Shown here one piece after another: positions 1-8,128 of a DNA stretch of 64,000 bases (position 1 is the stretch's first letter; every line of letters starts with the position of its first letter). Source of the DNA: Halorussus sp. MSC15.2 (GTDB lineage Archaea > Halobacteriota > Halobacteria > Halobacteriales > Haladaptataceae); assembly GCF_010747475.1 (NCBI RefSeq), contig NZ_VSLZ01000002.1, positions 744,001 to 808,000 of the forward strand. Direction: 5' to 3'. The notes under the pieces were generated by a model that saw only the letters and a list, made by a program, of their open reading frames with translations, had not been told where the DNA came from and ran no database searches. A program made the translations under genes and the position numbers.

Positions 1-1094
1 TCGTCCGCGACGCGGAACCCGCCCGACTCCTCGCGTCCGGTGAGTTCTCGCTGGGGATAGGGGATTTTGACGCCCTCGCGGTCGAAGGTAGTCTTGACCG
101 ATTCGATGACCGCGGTCCGGGCGCGCCACTGCCTGCGCGCGCTCGGTTTGTCTATCCAGAAGCGCAGGAGAAGCGTGACCGCGGAGTCGCCGAACTCCTT
201 GAGCACGACTTTCGGCGTCGGCACGGTCAGCACCTCGTCTAAGTCCTTCATCGTCTCCTCGGCGAGGTCGGCCGCGCGCCGCACGTCGGCCTCGTAATCG
301 ACGCCGACCTCGACTTCGATGCGGAGTCGGCCCTTCCGACTCTTGTTGACTATCTTCTCCCCGCTCACGATGTCGTTGGGAATCATCACGTACTCGCCGG
401 CGAACGTCTGGATGCGGGTGTTGACGATGGAGATGTCGGTCACGATACCCTCCTCGTCGTCCACCTCGACCCAGTCGCCGATTTCGAAGGGCCGCGAGAA
501 CATCAGCACGAACCCGGCGAGCAGGGCACCGAGCGTCTGGCGGGCGGCCATACCGACCACGATACCGAGGAACCCGGCCCCGACCAGCAGGCCGCTGAGG
601 TCCACGCTCCACATTCCGAGGATGATGGCCACGGCCGAGACGTACACCGTGAGTTGCGAGACCCGGTAGACGATTTCGCTCTGGTGCTGGCTAATCGTGT
701 CGTGACCCTCCGTGAATCGGTCGATAGCCTTCTTGACGAATCCGGTGACGATGTACGCGCCGGCCACCACCGCCAACGCGAACACGACTCTGAAGCCCTT
801 GCCCACGGTCGCGTTTATCTGGTCGAGCGCGACGGTGGCGGTCGTGGCCCGGTCCCAGAGGACGAGCAGACTGACCGCCGCACCGAACAGTAACGTCCCG
901 AAGGCGGCGAGCAACACCACGTCGCCCACGTGCCGCGGGAACCGCCGGCGGAGTTCCGGCCGCACGCGACGGACGGCCCAGACCGCGACGGCGAGACCGA
1001 CGAGGATGCCGACCGTCGCCGCCACCTGCTGAGTCTGGGTGAAGTTCGCCAACTGGTCGATGGCAGCGAGAATCCCGCCGTCGGTGCTGTTCAC
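1..1094 (-). CDS. MscS-family mechanosensitive channel (3' end beyond window)
   Basis: Small-conductance mechanosensitive channel that releases solutes on hypo-osmotic shock. I read the frame from a GTG at 1094. The N-terminal part has several hydrophobic helices, followed by the pore-lining helix region with the Ala/Gly-rich stretch ending AARQTLGALLAGFVL and then the MscS beta domain (RPFEIGDWVEV, then NTRIQTFAGEYVMIPN). The ORF is open to the left edge, so the C-terminal tail is missing. Its GTG overlaps the KsgA stop by 4 bases (GTGA), which suggests translational coupling at the end of the L21e-Rpb4-DUF655-KsgA operon. The 137-residue ORF over 691-1104 in another frame is a shadow. Confidence 0.9.
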   Translation of the reverse strand, partial: MNSTDGGILAAIDQLANFTQTQQVAATVGILVGLAVAVWAVRRVRPELRRRFPRHVGDVVLLAAFGTLLFGAAVSLLVLWDRATTATVALDQINATVGKGFRVVFALAVVAGAYIVTGFVKKAIDRFTEGHDTISQHQSEIVYRVSQLTVYVSAVAIILGMWSVDLSGLLVGAGFLGIVVGMAARQTLGALLAGFVLMFSRPFEIGDWVEVDDEEGIVTDISIVNTRIQTFAGEYVMIPNDIVSGEKIVNKSRKGRLRIEVEVGVDYEADVRRAADLAEETMKDLDEVLTVPTPKVVLKEFGDSAVTLLLRFWIDKPSARRQWRARTAVIESVKTTFDREGVKIPYPQRELTGREESGGFRVAD

Positions 1095-1987
1095 TCGGTC
1101 TCACCTCCGCCGCGGCCGTACTCGTCGGCCACCGTCGCCAGCGCCGCGAACGTCTCCGGCGGAATCTTGCCCGCGCGCTTGCTCAGCACGTCCGGGTCGA
1201 GGTCCGTCTCTCCGTCGGCGATAGCTTCGACCGGCGCGTCGGCGTCGTCCAGTCCGGAGATGTGGCCGGTGTTCCGAATCGCGTTTCGGAGGGTCTTGCG
1301 GCGCTGTGTGAACACGGCCTTCACGAACCGGAGGAAGAACTCCTCGTCTTCGACCTCGTAGTCGGGGTCGCGGGGCGTGGTTCGGACCACCGCGCTCTCG
1401 ACGTCCGGCGGCGGCGAGAACGCTTCCTTCGGCACGGGTTCGACCACTTCTACGTCTGCGTAGTGCTGGGCGCTCACCGACAAGCGGCCGTAGTCGTCGG
1501 TGCCGACGTCGGCGGCCATGCGCTCGGCGAACTCCTTCTGGAACATGAGCACCGTCGGCTTGCCGCGCGGCAGGAGGCGGAACGTGATTTCGCTGGAGAC
1601 GCCGTAGGGGAGATTCGAGACCGAGACCGAGAAGTCGGGCAGTTCGACCGAGAGTGCGTCGCCGGAAATTACCGTCAGGCGTCCGGCCGCGATTTCGTCG
1701 GCGAACTCCTCGCGCAGGAACGCCGCGAGGTCCGGGTCGCGCTCGATGACGGTCACCTCGTCGGCCACCGCGAGCAGTCGGTCGGTCAGCGCGCCGGTCC
1801 CCGGCCCGATTTCGAGGACGTGAGACAGGTCGAACCCCGCTTCCGCGGCGTAGTCGGGCAGTCGGTCGAGAACTCGGTCGTCTATCAGAAAGTGCTGGTC
1901 GCGGTCGGGATTACCGCGGACGCCCGCCCGCCTGAGCAGCGCGTCCGGGTCTCGGGGAGCGGTCCCCGAATCGCGTGAGTCGGTCAT
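1091..1987 (-). CDS. ksgA: 16S rRNA (adenine-N6,N6)-dimethyltransferase KsgA/RsmA
   Basis: SAM-dependent enzyme that dimethylates the two adjacent adenines in the 3'-terminal helix of 16S rRNA during small-subunit maturation. The protein is 298 residues, normal for the family. Visible motifs are QHFLID (31-36) at the N-terminus, the SAM-binding IGPGTG (60-65) and the catalytic NLPY (125-128). It lies fourth in a leftward operon after L21e, Rpb4 and DUF655, an order common in archaea. The stop codon overlaps the GTG of the MscS gene. Confidence 0.95.
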   Translation of the reverse strand: MTDSRDSGTAPRDPDALLRRAGVRGNPDRDQHFLIDDRVLDRLPDYAAEAGFDLSHVLEIGPGTGALTDRLLAVADEVTVIERDPDLAAFLREEFADEIAAGRLTVISGDALSVELPDFSVSVSNLPYGVSSEITFRLLPRGKPTVLMFQKEFAERMAADVGTDDYGRLSVSAQHYADVEVVEPVPKEAFSPPPDVESAVVRTTPRDPDYEVEDEEFFLRFVKAVFTQRRKTLRNAIRNTGHISGLDDADAPVEAIADGETDLDPDVLSKRAGKIPPETFAALATVADEYGRGGGETE

Positions 1988-2136
1988 GTTGTCCCCGGAT
2001 AGAAACCGGAGGTGGGTAAAGCCACCGAGTCCGCCGGAACGTGTCGGGGAGCTGATTTCGAGTACGACGGGTAGACACGGCTGTAGACGGGAAAGAGTCG
2101 TTCCGGGAGCGTTCGGGGGAGACCGAGAAGGGACGA

Positions 2137-2724
2137 CTACTGCTGTTGTTCTTCGACCCGCACGAACGTCCGGTACTTCAGGTCGTCCTCCCTAATCTCT
2201 TCGAGGATGCGCTCGACAAGCACCTCTTTGGGGTTGTGAAACCCAGACACTCGGTCTTCCAAGTCCTCGAAACTCTCGAAGGGTTCCCGCTTACGCTGTT
2301 CGAGGATGTTGTTCCGGAGTTTCTTCCCGACGCCCGGCAGGAGATTTAGCTGGTGGAGTCGGAGCGTGATGGGTTGGGCGTCGTTGTAGAAGTCGACGAA
2401 ACGCCGTTCGTTCGATTCGACCACGTCGCGGATGGCGTGTTCCAGTTCCGACTGGGCCGCCCCGGAGAGGTCCTCGAACTCGATTTCGCGCACGCTCGCG
2501 ACCAGTTCGTTCGACCGGTCGGCGTCGAAACGGTCGGTGATGGTGAGACTCACGTCCTCTTCCAGCGTCACCTCGAACAGTCGGAACTCCTCGACTCCGA
2601 GGGCGTAGGTCAACGCGGGTTTCTGGTACTGTGGCCGGTCGTCGTCGGCCCGGCCGTGGGGAAGATAGTCCAGCACGACCGCTGGCACTCGCTCGTCGCC
2701 GTCGTTCTGTTCGGTCATTGTCAT
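2137..2724 (-). CDS. DUF655 family helix-hairpin-helix protein
   Basis: Conserved archaeal protein of 195 residues with unknown biochemical role, nearly always linked to Rpb4 and KsgA. The C-terminal half carries a helix-hairpin-helix element (LNLLPGVGKK, about 127-135), a nucleic-acid-binding fold; the N-terminal half (VPAVVLDYLPHG) resembles an OB/S1-like beta region. The ORF may start at the ATG at 2724 or at the internal ATG two codons later. A TTTAAG element at about 2746-2751 sits some 25 bases upstream, so it may have its own leaderless promoter besides read-through from Rpb4. A role in RNA processing or ribosome assembly is inference from neighbours. Confidence 0.88.
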   Translation of the reverse strand: MTMTEQNDGDERVPAVVLDYLPHGRADDDRPQYQKPALTYALGVEEFRLFEVTLEEDVSLTITDRFDADRSNELVASVREIEFEDLSGAAQSELEHAIRDVVESNERRFVDFYNDAQPITLRLHQLNLLPGVGKKLRNNILEQRKREPFESFEDLEDRVSGFHNPKEVLVERILEEIREDDLKYRTFVRVEEQQQ

Positions 2725-2762
2725 AGAATACGGCGACGAGCCACTTAAAGAGTAGGTGGCAA

Positions 2763-3119
2763 TCAGTCGTACTTTGCGACGACGTTGAGGATGTCGTCGA
2801 GTTCCTCGCCCGAGAGGGTGTATCGCTCCTGGGCGTACACCGCACGGAGTTCGTCGCGGTCCTTCGGGAGGATGTCGGTTATCTTGTACGCCGTCGGTTC
2901 GTCCACCTTGTCGAGTTCGAGCAGTTCCTCGACGAGTTCGCGGGACTCCTCGGCTTCGAGCGTGGCGAAGCGGTTGACGTGTTCGATGGCACGGGCCAGT
3001 TCGTACCGCATCTCCCGGTCTTCGTCGAGAGCGCGCTCCTCCTCGATGCCCGCGAGCAGGTCCTTGGCCTCCGCCGTGGTCAGGTACTCCTCCTCGACTT
3101 TCTCCTTGAATATCGTCAT
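2763..3119 (-). CDS. rpoF: DNA-directed RNA polymerase subunit Rpb4/F
   Basis: Archaeal Rpb4 homologue (subunit F), 118 residues, which pairs with subunit E/Rpb7 to form the polymerase stalk. The sequence shows the helical HRDC-like pattern typical of the family, with the conserved region AYKITDILPKDRDELRAVYA near residues 78-97. It begins one base after the L21e stop, so the two are certainly co-transcribed. The start ATG at 3119 is the only good choice. Confidence 0.93.
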   Translation of the reverse strand: MTIFKEKVEEEYLTTAEAKDLLAGIEEERALDEDREMRYELARAIEHVNRFATLEAEESRELVEELLELDKVDEPTAYKITDILPKDRDELRAVYAQERYTLSGEELDDILNVVAKYD

Positions 3120-3120
3120 G

Positions 3121-3411
3121 CTATTCCTGCGCTTTCAGGTGCGCCGGGGTGACGATGAGGGTCTTTTCCTTGCCGCGGTCGTTGACGCTGACCTTGTAGG
3201 CCGCGCCCTGTTTGCCGACGATTTCACCGGTCTGGCCGCCGAACCGCGGGTGGAAGCGGCCCTTCTCGACGCTCGGGTCTATCTTGAGGTGGACCTTCTG
3301 GCCCTCCTCGTACTGCTGGACGGCCCGCTGGGGCGGAGACGTACCGCTCTCGCGGGGGTCGTTCGAGAGCTTGTTACGAGTGCTGTGGTAGGGTCCGTTC
3401 GAACTCGGCAT
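3121..3411 (-). CDS. rpl21e: 50S ribosomal protein L21e
   Basis: Large-subunit ribosomal protein of 96 residues. Family hallmarks are the basic N-terminus ([18 protein letters not shown]), the segment [20 protein letters not shown] and the SH3-like barrel [20 protein letters not shown]. It is the first gene of the leftward operon that continues through Rpb4, DUF655, KsgA and MscS. A TATA-like element lies about 30 bases upstream, implying a very short leader. Confidence 0.96.
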   Translation of the reverse strand: MPSSNGPYHSTRNKLSNDPRESGTSPPQRAVQQYEEGQKVHLKIDPSVEKGRFHPRFGGQTGEIVGKQGAAYKVSVNDRGKEKTLIVTPAHLKAQE

Positions 3412-3437
3412 AGTCGTACGTCCCTCTTGTTCTGTCT

Positions 3438-3450
3438 ACGTTATAAATGG
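3438..3450 (-). promoter_or_regulatory. TATA-box promoter of the L21e operon
   Basis: On the minus strand the sequence reads ATTTATAACG about 30 bases before the L21e ATG, the usual place for an archaeal TATA box when the transcript begins at or just before the start codon. Confidence 0.55.
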
Positions 3451-3589
3451 TGCGTTCCGCGCTTCTCAGAACGCACTCGTGACGGTGCGCCGTCGCTGGT
3501 CGCTGGCTCCCACCGTCGGCGACGACCGACCGCCGTTGTCGTCGGAACTGCCATCAGCCCTATGCCGGTAGCCGCCCTGAAACGTCTGC

Positions 3590-4153
3590 ATGGTGGACGT
3601 ACTCGGTCACCTCGGGATGGCGCTGATATGGCTCGCACCCGCGTGGTACTTCATCGAGCGACGGAAGACGGCGGCGGTGTTCGTCGGACTGGGCTTCTGG
3701 TTCGGGATGCTGCCGGACGTGGACCTCTACCTCTCGAACTGGTTCGCGGGCATCCACCACCACGGCGTCTTCCACACGATTCTCGTGGTCACGCTCTTGG
3801 CCGTGCCGCTCGGTGCGATACTCGGATGGGTCTTCACGAAGGTGAACAACCAGACCGAACTGTTCTCCGACCGGGCCACCGTGCACGCCTACACTATGGG
3901 GGTCATCGCAGTCTGGGTCGCGGGACTCTCGCACCTGTTCGCCGACATGCTGTCGGCCCCCGACGTGGCGACGCGCATCGAACCGTTCTGGCCGCTCTAC
4001 AACGGGTCGGTAGTCCTCATCGATGTCCTCTGGTACACGTCGGTCTGGGCGACGTGGGGGCTGCTCGCTCTCGGTGTCGCGGTCAACGTCGTAGCGTGGT
4101 TCTGGAAATCCGACGGGTCGGATACCCGGGAAACCGTGGCGGCTTCGGAGTGA
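3590..4153 (+). CDS. YdjM-like membrane-bound metal-dependent hydrolase (DUF457)
   Basis: Polytopic membrane protein of 187 residues resembling the YdjM/DUF457 family. Five or so hydrophobic segments are visible, with charged or His-rich motifs between them: MLPDVDLY (about 45-52), HHHGVFHT (about 59-66) and HLFADML (about 110-116). These Asp/His positions are the presumed metal ligands. Catalytic activity is predicted, not shown, for this family. It is monocistronic, divergent from the L21e operon. Confidence 0.8.
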   Translation: MVDVLGHLGMALIWLAPAWYFIERRKTAAVFVGLGFWFGMLPDVDLYLSNWFAGIHHHGVFHTILVVTLLAVPLGAILGWVFTKVNNQTELFSDRATVHAYTMGVIAVWVAGLSHLFADMLSAPDVATRIEPFWPLYNGSVVLIDVLWYTSVWATWGLLALGVAVNVVAWFWKSDGSDTRETVAASE

Positions 4154-4268
4154 CGCACGAGCGTCGGAGTGACGTACCGACGCGTTCGACTTCGGGCGCG
4201 CGAGTGGAAAACCGGTTGTGCGTGTCGAAAGGGCAAGAGTAACCTGCCGCCCGTGCGTCGCTACGGGT

Positions 4269-5435
4269 ATGACCGACGACGAGGAGTTCCGCTTCGAGAC
4301 GCGCTCGATTCACGCCGGACAGGAACCCGACGAGGAGACCGGGGCGCTCATGACCCCGATTCACGCCAACTCCACGTACGAACAGGACGCGCCGGGCGAA
4401 CACCGGGGCTACGAGTACTCCCGGACGGGCAACCCCACGCGGACGGACCTCGAAGCCAACGTCGCCAGCCTCGAAGGCGGCGACTACGGTCGGGCGTTCT
4501 CCAGCGGAATGGGCGCGATAAACACCGTATTGAACCTGCTCGAATCCGGCGACCACGTGGTCGCAAGCGAGGACGTGTACGGCGGCACCCACCGCATCTT
4601 CACGCAGGTCTACGAGAAGTACGACCTCGAATTCGACTTCGTGGACATGACCGACTTAGACGAGACGGAGGCCGCGATGCGAGAGAACACGGAACTCGTC
4701 TGGGTCGAGACGCCGACGAACCCCCTGCTCAACGTCGTGGACATCGAGGGCACCGCCGACGTCGCCCACGAACACGACGCGCTCTGCGCGGTGGACAACA
4801 CCTTCGCCACGCCGTACCTCCAGCGACCCCTCGAACTCGGGGCGGACCTCGTGGCCCACTCGCTGACCAAGTACATGGGCGGCCACTCCGACGTGGTTGG
4901 CGGCGCGCTCGTCACCGACGACGAGGAACTCGACGAGGAGTTCGGCTTCTACCAGAACAGCGTCGGCGCGACGCCCGGCCCCCACGAGTGCTTCCTCGTC
5001 CTCCGCGGGACCAAGACGCTCCCGGTCCGGATGGACCGCCACTGCGAGAACGCCCGCGCGCTCGCCGACTGGTTGCAGGACCACGACGACGTGGCGCGCG
5101 TCTACTACCCCGGACTGGAGAGCCACCCCGACCACGACCTCGCCGCGTCCCAGATGGACGACTTCGGCGGGATGGTCAGCTTCGAGATGGACGCCTCGCT
5201 CGAAGAGACCGCCGACGTGGTGAGTGAGACCGAGGTCTTCACGCTCGCCGAGAGTCTGGGCGGCGTCGAGAGCCTCATCGAGCAACCCGCGACGATGACC
5301 CACGCTGCAATTCCCGCCGAGGAGCGCGAGGCGGCCGGGCTTCGAGACGGCCTGATTCGAGCGAGCATCGGCATCGAGAACGTCGAGGACCTGAAGGCGG
5401 ACCTCCAGCAGGCGTTCGACGCGGCGCTGGAGTGA
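4269..5435 (+). CDS. metB: Cystathionine gamma-synthase / trans-sulfuration PLP enzyme
   Basis: PLP-dependent enzyme of the Cys/Met-metabolism family, 388 residues. Motifs: phosphate-binding YSRTGNPT (50-57), SSGMGAI (78-84), DNTF (176-179) and the PLP-lysine in [12 protein letters not shown] (Lys201). The family includes cystathionine gamma-synthase, gamma-lyase, beta-lyase and O-acetylhomoserine sulfhydrylase, and sequence reading alone does not separate these; gamma-synthase is the usual annotation in haloarchaea. I chose the ATG at 4269, because the in-frame extension to 4218 is Arg-rich and unlike the protein. Confidence 0.88.
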   Translation: MTDDEEFRFETRSIHAGQEPDEETGALMTPIHANSTYEQDAPGEHRGYEYSRTGNPTRTDLEANVASLEGGDYGRAFSSGMGAINTVLNLLESGDHVVASEDVYGGTHRIFTQVYEKYDLEFDFVDMTDLDETEAAMRENTELVWVETPTNPLLNVVDIEGTADVAHEHDALCAVDNTFATPYLQRPLELGADLVAHSLTKYMGGHSDVVGGALVTDDEELDEEFGFYQNSVGATPGPHECFLVLRGTKTLPVRMDRHCENARALADWLQDHDDVARVYYPGLESHPDHDLAASQMDDFGGMVSFEMDASLEETADVVSETEVFTLAESLGGVESLIEQPATMTHAAIPAEEREAAGLRDGLIRASIGIENVEDLKADLQQAFDAALE

Positions 5436-5504
5436 GGAAAGTCGCCCCGTCGGTAACTGTCGCACCACAATTATTTACGGCAATACGCGCTACCTACGGA
5501 CGAC

Positions 5505-5777
5505 ATGAACAGAATCGTGAAAACGGACGACGTGATGGGCGGCCAGCCCAGAATCGAAGGGCGTCGGATTTCGGTCCTCCAAATCTACGAGTGGGTGAAC
5601 GAGGAGGGAATGTCCCCGGAAGCCGTCTCCTCGGAGTTCGGCGTCGAACTCGCCGACGTTCATCTGGCGCTCTCGTACTACTACGACAACGTCGCGGAGA
5701 TGGAAGACTGGCGTGAGCGTCGAAAGACACGCATCGAGGAGAGCGAAGACGAGCAACCGTCGCCGAAGTACGCATGA
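5505..5777 (+). CDS. DUF433 antitoxin-like protein
   Basis: Small protein of 90 residues with the DUF433 pattern: GGQPRIEGRRISVLQIYEWV followed by a short helix-turn-helix-like segment and an acidic tail. DUF433 proteins usually sit before a DUF5615 PIN-like gene and are treated as the antitoxin of a VapBC-like module. That is the case here: the next gene starts inside this one (4-base ATGA overlap). An AT-rich element (ATTATTTAC) lies about 35 bases before the ATG. Confidence 0.85.
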   Translation: MNRIVKTDDVMGGQPRIEGRRISVLQIYEWVNEEGMSPEAVSSEFGVELADVHLALSYYYDNVAEMEDWRERRKTRIEESEDEQPSPKYA

Positions 5778-6097
5778 ATCTGGCCGTAGACGAGAACATC
5801 AAAGCCTCCATCACCGACCTCCTCGCACAGGAGGGCCACGACGTCGTTCGGATTCAGGACGTCGAACTCGGAATCAGCGATACTGCCGTAATCGATTACT
5901 GTCGAGCGGAGGGGCGTGTGCTTCTCACGAACGACGACGATTTCTTCGACTTCGATTCGCACCCCGGTGCCCTGTTTCTCACCCACCAGACGACACCTGC
6001 TCGAGACGTTGTAAACGCGATTCGGCACATTGAGCGACAACTCTCGGCGGACGAGTTGGAAGGAATCGTCCTCCACGTTCCGGACGGGTGGGTGTGA
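5774..6097 (+). CDS. DUF5615 PIN-like toxin candidate
   Basis: Protein of 107 residues of the DUF5615/PIN-like group, thought to be a nuclease domain. Acidic residues at the expected places: NLAVDENI (Asp5/Glu6), the middle SDTAVIDYCRAEGRVLLTNDDDFFDF with the Asp cluster, and the C-terminal HHPG-type strand replaced by HPGALFLTHQ. It is translationally coupled to the DUF433 gene. The pair is a putative toxin-antitoxin unit; nuclease activity is inferred from family. Confidence 0.85.
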   Translation: MNLAVDENIKASITDLLAQEGHDVVRIQDVELGISDTAVIDYCRAEGRVLLTNDDDFFDFDSHPGALFLTHQTTPARDVVNAIRHIERQLSADELEGIVLHVPDGWV

Positions 6098-6185
6098 ACC
6101 TCGGTGGATTTCCGATTTACTGTCCGGGTGAAAAGAACCTGCTATCTAAAGAATTATATTAATTGATGTATTATAATAAATAGGA

Positions 6186-6560
6186 ATGCCATCGTTGAGT
6201 CAGATTAAGTACGATATTATAATGACTCTTCTTGGAGGTATCATTGGTGGACTAATTAGCAGTATTTTAGGAAATGCGATTTATGATGCTATTCTAAATT
6301 TTATTTCGTACTGGGATGATGCAAGCCTTTTGAATAAATTCGGTGATTTCCTCACTTTGTCAGGGCTACTTATATTGGTTTACTGGGGTGGAATGTATTT
6401 CCCAGTAGCTCTTCAAAATCCACAGAACCCCGTCCAAGTAGCAATAGGAAAATTTGGGCAAAACGCAATTATGTGGAACTTTTTCTGGGGGATAGTTTTA
6501 TTCTATGTCGGTAGAGACTTCCACCATAATAAAAACGGCGTTGATGAATACCTAAATTAA
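6186..6560 (+). CDS. AT-rich orphan membrane protein
   Basis: Protein of 124 residues that I do not recognise. It has about three hydrophobic segments: LGGIIGGLISSILGNAIY near residue 15-32, a middle stretch SGLLILVYWGGMYFPVAL and a C-terminal FFWGIVLFYVG. Codon use is AT-rich (ATT, TTA, AAT, TTT), sharply unlike the GC-rich neighbours. The AT-rich character starts before the gene at about 6130 and stops near 6600. It sits just after the toxin-antitoxin-like pair, which suggests acquired DNA. Confidence 0.7.
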   Translation: MPSLSQIKYDIIMTLLGGIIGGLISSILGNAIYDAILNFISYWDDASLLNKFGDFLTLSGLLILVYWGGMYFPVALQNPQNPVQVAIGKFGQNAIMWNFFWGIVLFYVGRDFHHNKNGVDEYLN

Positions 6561-6663
6561 AACCAGTCTGAAACAACAATGAGTAAATAGATATTCCGAT
6601 ATCGTTTCCCGGTGACACCGATGTCACCTGAGAACTATACCCGCCGACCCGCTACCCAGAGGC

Positions 6664-7293
6664 ATGGCCGACGAACGCAAACCAGCCGAGGACTTCGAAG
6701 TCACCGCCGACCTCCCCGACAGTCCGATGCACACCACCGGAACCGACCATATCACGCTCATCGGGAGCAACACCGAGGACACCATCGAGTTCTACCGCGA
6801 CATCCTCGGGATGCCGCTCGTCCTCCGGCAACCGAACCTCGACGACCCCTCCCAGACCCACCTCTTCTTCGACACGGGCGACGGTCGCATCGTGACGTTC
6901 TTCGTGAACGAGGACCGCGACTCGAACCCGCGTCCCCAGCGCACGGGCGTGGGCGCTGTCCACCACCTCTCCTTTAGCATCGACCCCGAGGAGTTCGTGG
7001 AGATTCGCGAGACGCTCAACGAGGAGTGGCGCGGGTGCAACGAGTTCGACCGCGGCATCTTCCACTCGCTGTACACGCAGGACCACAACGGACTGGTCAT
7101 CGAACTCTCGACCGACAAGTGGGCGATTCCGGACGACCGACGGGGAGAGGTGCTGGCGACCGCCCAGCGCATCCGCGAGGAGGACGGCGCGGACTTCGCC
7201 GAGGAACGCCACATCGAACAAGCGCTCGACGAACTCGGCATGGACGTCGAGAAGTACGACCTGCCGGACGCCGAAACCGGGTCGGGCGTCTGA
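6664..7293 (+). CDS. VOC-family (glyoxalase/dioxygenase fold) protein
   Basis: Protein of 209 residues with one vicinal-oxygen-chelate domain. MHTTGTDHITLIGSN (about 20-34) gives the first metal-ligand His, and FYRDILGMPLVLRQ follows. AVHHLSFSI (about 98-106) and NGLVIELSTD (about 143-152, ligand Glu) supply the rest. The C-terminal 50 residues form a charged helical tail. Members include extradiol dioxygenases and glyoxalases; I cannot name the substrate. It stands alone. Confidence 0.85.
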   Translation: MADERKPAEDFEVTADLPDSPMHTTGTDHITLIGSNTEDTIEFYRDILGMPLVLRQPNLDDPSQTHLFFDTGDGRIVTFFVNEDRDSNPRPQRTGVGAVHHLSFSIDPEEFVEIRETLNEEWRGCNEFDRGIFHSLYTQDHNGLVIELSTDKWAIPDDRRGEVLATAQRIREEDGADFAEERHIEQALDELGMDVEKYDLPDAETGSGV

Positions 7294-7398
7294 GACCACC
7301 GAGAGTAGCGCGACGAACCGTGTCGGAGACGCCGTCGTAGCCTACGAGTTCGGGCGCGACTCCGCGGACTCTTTACTCTCGGCCCACTGGTGTCGCGT

Positions 7399-8016
7399 AT
7401 GGAACCGGAGGAAAACCATCAGTACTGGGCCGACCGCTCGACGGAGTTCTCTCCCGAGTACTACGCCAACATCGGACAGAACGAGGTGACGGAGACCCTC
7501 GCCGCCGTGTTCGACCACTACGTGAACGACGACGACGCGATTCTCGAAGTCGGCTGTAGCTCCGGCCGCCACCTCGCACACCTGCTGGACGACGGGTACG
7601 AGAACCTGACGGGAATCGACATCAACGACGACTCGTTCGACGTGATGGCCGACCACTATCCCCGTCTCGCCGAGACGGGGACCTTCCACGCCGGCGCGAT
7701 GGAGGACATCGTCCCCGAGTTCGACGACGACGCGTTCGACGTGGTCTACTCGGTGGAGACGCTCCAGCACGTCCACCCAGAGAACACGTGGGTGTTCGAG
7801 GAGTTGACCCGTATCACCGACGACCTACTGATAACCGCCGAGAACGAGGGCAACAGCCCCCGGCGCGGCCGCGAAGGCGCCGAGGTAAGCCACGTCCACG
7901 ACGACTTTCCGCTCTACCACCGCGACTGGGAGCAGGTGTTCTCGGAGTTGGGGGCCGCGCAACTCCTCTGCGAACCCGGAAAGCGTGACACGGTGCGCGT
8001 TTTCCGCGTCCTCTGA
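7399..8016 (+). CDS. Class I SAM-dependent methyltransferase
   Basis: Methyltransferase of 205 residues. The SAM-binding motif I is ILEVGCSSGRHLAHLL (about 48-63), followed by LTGIDINDDSF (acidic loop binding the ribose) and DVVYSVETLQHV (motif II). The substrate is unknown. I chose the ATG at 7399 over a GTG three codons upstream. A small TATA-like TTTACTC lies about 30 bases before it. Confidence 0.85.
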   Translation: MEPEENHQYWADRSTEFSPEYYANIGQNEVTETLAAVFDHYVNDDDAILEVGCSSGRHLAHLLDDGYENLTGIDINDDSFDVMADHYPRLAETGTFHAGAMEDIVPEFDDDAFDVVYSVETLQHVHPENTWVFEELTRITDDLLITAENEGNSPRRGREGAEVSHVHDDFPLYHRDWEQVFSELGAAQLLCEPGKRDTVRVFRVL

Positions 8017-8086
8017 CCCGCCACACCGTCGGAACGGGGACTCGCGTCCGATACCTCTCCGGACATTTTCACGCGTCCCACAAGTT

Positions 8087-8104
8087 TTTTAGGCTGGCCT
8101 AAAA
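8087..8104. promoter_or_regulatory. Iron-box operator E (DtxR/IdeR-like palindrome)
   Basis: Perfect inverted repeat TTTTAGGC-TG-GCCTAAAA. It matches the operators in front of the siderophore operon and the binding-protein operon. It lies 24 bases before the ATG of the glutamine-synthetase-like gene, where it would cover the likely transcription start. The half-site TTAGG/CCTAA is the DtxR/IdeR type; the actual regulator is not in this window. Confidence 0.8.
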
Positions 8105-8128
8105 CAACCGGGTTGCACGGAGATACTG

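Noticed and set aside
691..1104. A 137-residue Arg-rich frame over the start of the MscS gene
   Set aside because: Shadow in another frame; the MscS frame from the GTG at 1094 has clear family motifs and is open through the left edge.
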